From Thermoplasmata archaeon (GTDB lineage Archaea; Thermoplasmatota; Thermoplasmata; RBG-16-68-12; JAGMCJ01), in NCBI GenBank assembly GCA_023129265.1, contig JAGMCJ010000052.1, positions 1-5,299 on the forward strand: 5,299 nt of DNA, read 5' to 3'. Position numbers and translations under genes: made by a program. Below, piece by piece: positions 4,919-5,299 of the stretch. Position 1 is the stretch's first letter. Each line of letters begins with the position of its first letter. A model generated the notes under the pieces. That model was not told the DNA's origin and did not search any database. It worked only from the letters and a program-made list of their open reading frames with translations.

Positions 4919-5299
4919 AGATATTCTTGGACACCGCGAATGTTGAGCACATCAGGGAAGCGAACAGCTGGGGAGTCGTGGATGGTGTCACTACCAACCC
5001 TACGCTCATCGCGCGAGAGGGTCGGAACTTCGAGGAGGTCGTCAGAGAGATCTGCGAGATCGTTGACGGACCCATAAGCGCTGAGGTCGTGAGCGAGGAC
5101 GCAGAGGGCATGGTCAAAGAAGCCAGAGAGCTCTCCAAGATCCATAAGAACGTTGTGATAAAAATCCCCATGACGCCGGAAGGGCTGAAGGCCACAAGGA
5201 CGCTGAAGGATGAGGAGATCAGGACGAATGTGACCCTAGTCTTTTCCTCGAACCAGGTCCTGCTCGCAGCGAAGGCCGGAGCCACTTTTGTGAGCCCGT
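4915..5299 (+). CDS. tal: TalC-type transaldolase (3' end cut by window)
   Basis: Transfers dihydroxyacetone between ketose and aldose phosphates through a Lys Schiff base, closing the non-oxidative pentose phosphate pathway; cytosolic TIM barrel. About 128 of an expected 215-220 residues are visible. Landmarks: MKIFLDTANVEHI with catalytic D6; GVTTNPTLIA (24-33) with N28; SAEVVSEDAEGM (55-66) with E57; IKIPMTPEGLKA (82-93) with the Schiff-base K83; NVTLVFSSNQ; and AGATFVSP at the window end. E57 aligns with the Glu of true transaldolases, where E. coli fructose-6-phosphate aldolase has Gln59, so transaldolase is favoured over aldolase. The second discriminating residue (Phe in transaldolase, Tyr in the aldolase) would be the next codon, of which only the T is present. 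The ATG overlaps the upstream stop in ATGA and has its own GGAGG. Confidence 0.93.
   Translation, partial: MKIFLDTANVEHIREANSWGVVDGVTTNPTLIAREGRNFEEVVREICEIVDGPISAEVVSEDAEGMVKEARELSKIHKNVVIKIPMTPEGLKATRTLKDEEIRTNVTLVFSSNQVLLAAKAGATFVSP

Overview
The window looks archaeal and is made of core metabolic genes. The evidence is an HdrA-type flavin/iron-sulfur protein, a transketolase split into two genes, a short TalC-type transaldolase, and TATA-like boxes upstream of genes instead of bacterial -35/-10 pairs. The DNA is moderately GC-rich, Arg is often AGG/AGA, and Lys/Glu are mostly AAG/GAG. A euryarchaeal lineage such as Thermoplasmatota or a relative would fit, but this is an inference and the window has no rRNA or other marker to settle it.

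Layout. (1) Positions 1-2076, plus strand: the 3' part of an hdrA gene fused to an MvhD domain. The reading frame is open to the first base, so its true start lies upstream. (2) Positions 2077-2121: a 45-base convergent gap. (3) Minus strand: ribulose-phosphate 3-epimerase (2989-2333), then a 60-residue two-helix membrane protein (2304-2122) with a good ribosome binding site. (4) Positions 2990-3122: a divergent promoter region with a TATA-like box for each direction. (5) Plus strand: transketolase N-terminal subunit (3123-3959), transketolase C-terminal subunit (3956-4918) and transaldolase (4915 to the window end). Each of these pairs is joined by an ATGA stop/start overlap.

How the genes work together. 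Epimerase, the two transketolase halves and transaldolase are four of the five polypeptides of the non-oxidative pentose phosphate pathway; only ribose-5-phosphate isomerase is missing here. They interconvert fructose-6-P and glyceraldehyde-3-P with ribose-5-P, xylulose-5-P and erythrose-4-P, supplying nucleotide and aromatic precursors. The HdrA-MvhD protein belongs to energy metabolism: FAD-based electron bifurcation or confurcation among a hydrogenase or dehydrogenase, ferredoxin and a disulfide-reducing HdrBC module. It converges on the sugar-phosphate genes and is not part of their operon.

I see no mobile element, CRISPR array, tRNA or rRNA, and nothing that amounts to a new biological system. 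The points most worth a second look are the HdrA-MvhD fusion with its unusual second cluster motif, a Cys replacing a normally conserved Glu in the transketolase thiamine-diphosphate motif, the strictly overlapping tkt-tkt-tal operon, and the uncharacterised small membrane protein behind the epimerase.
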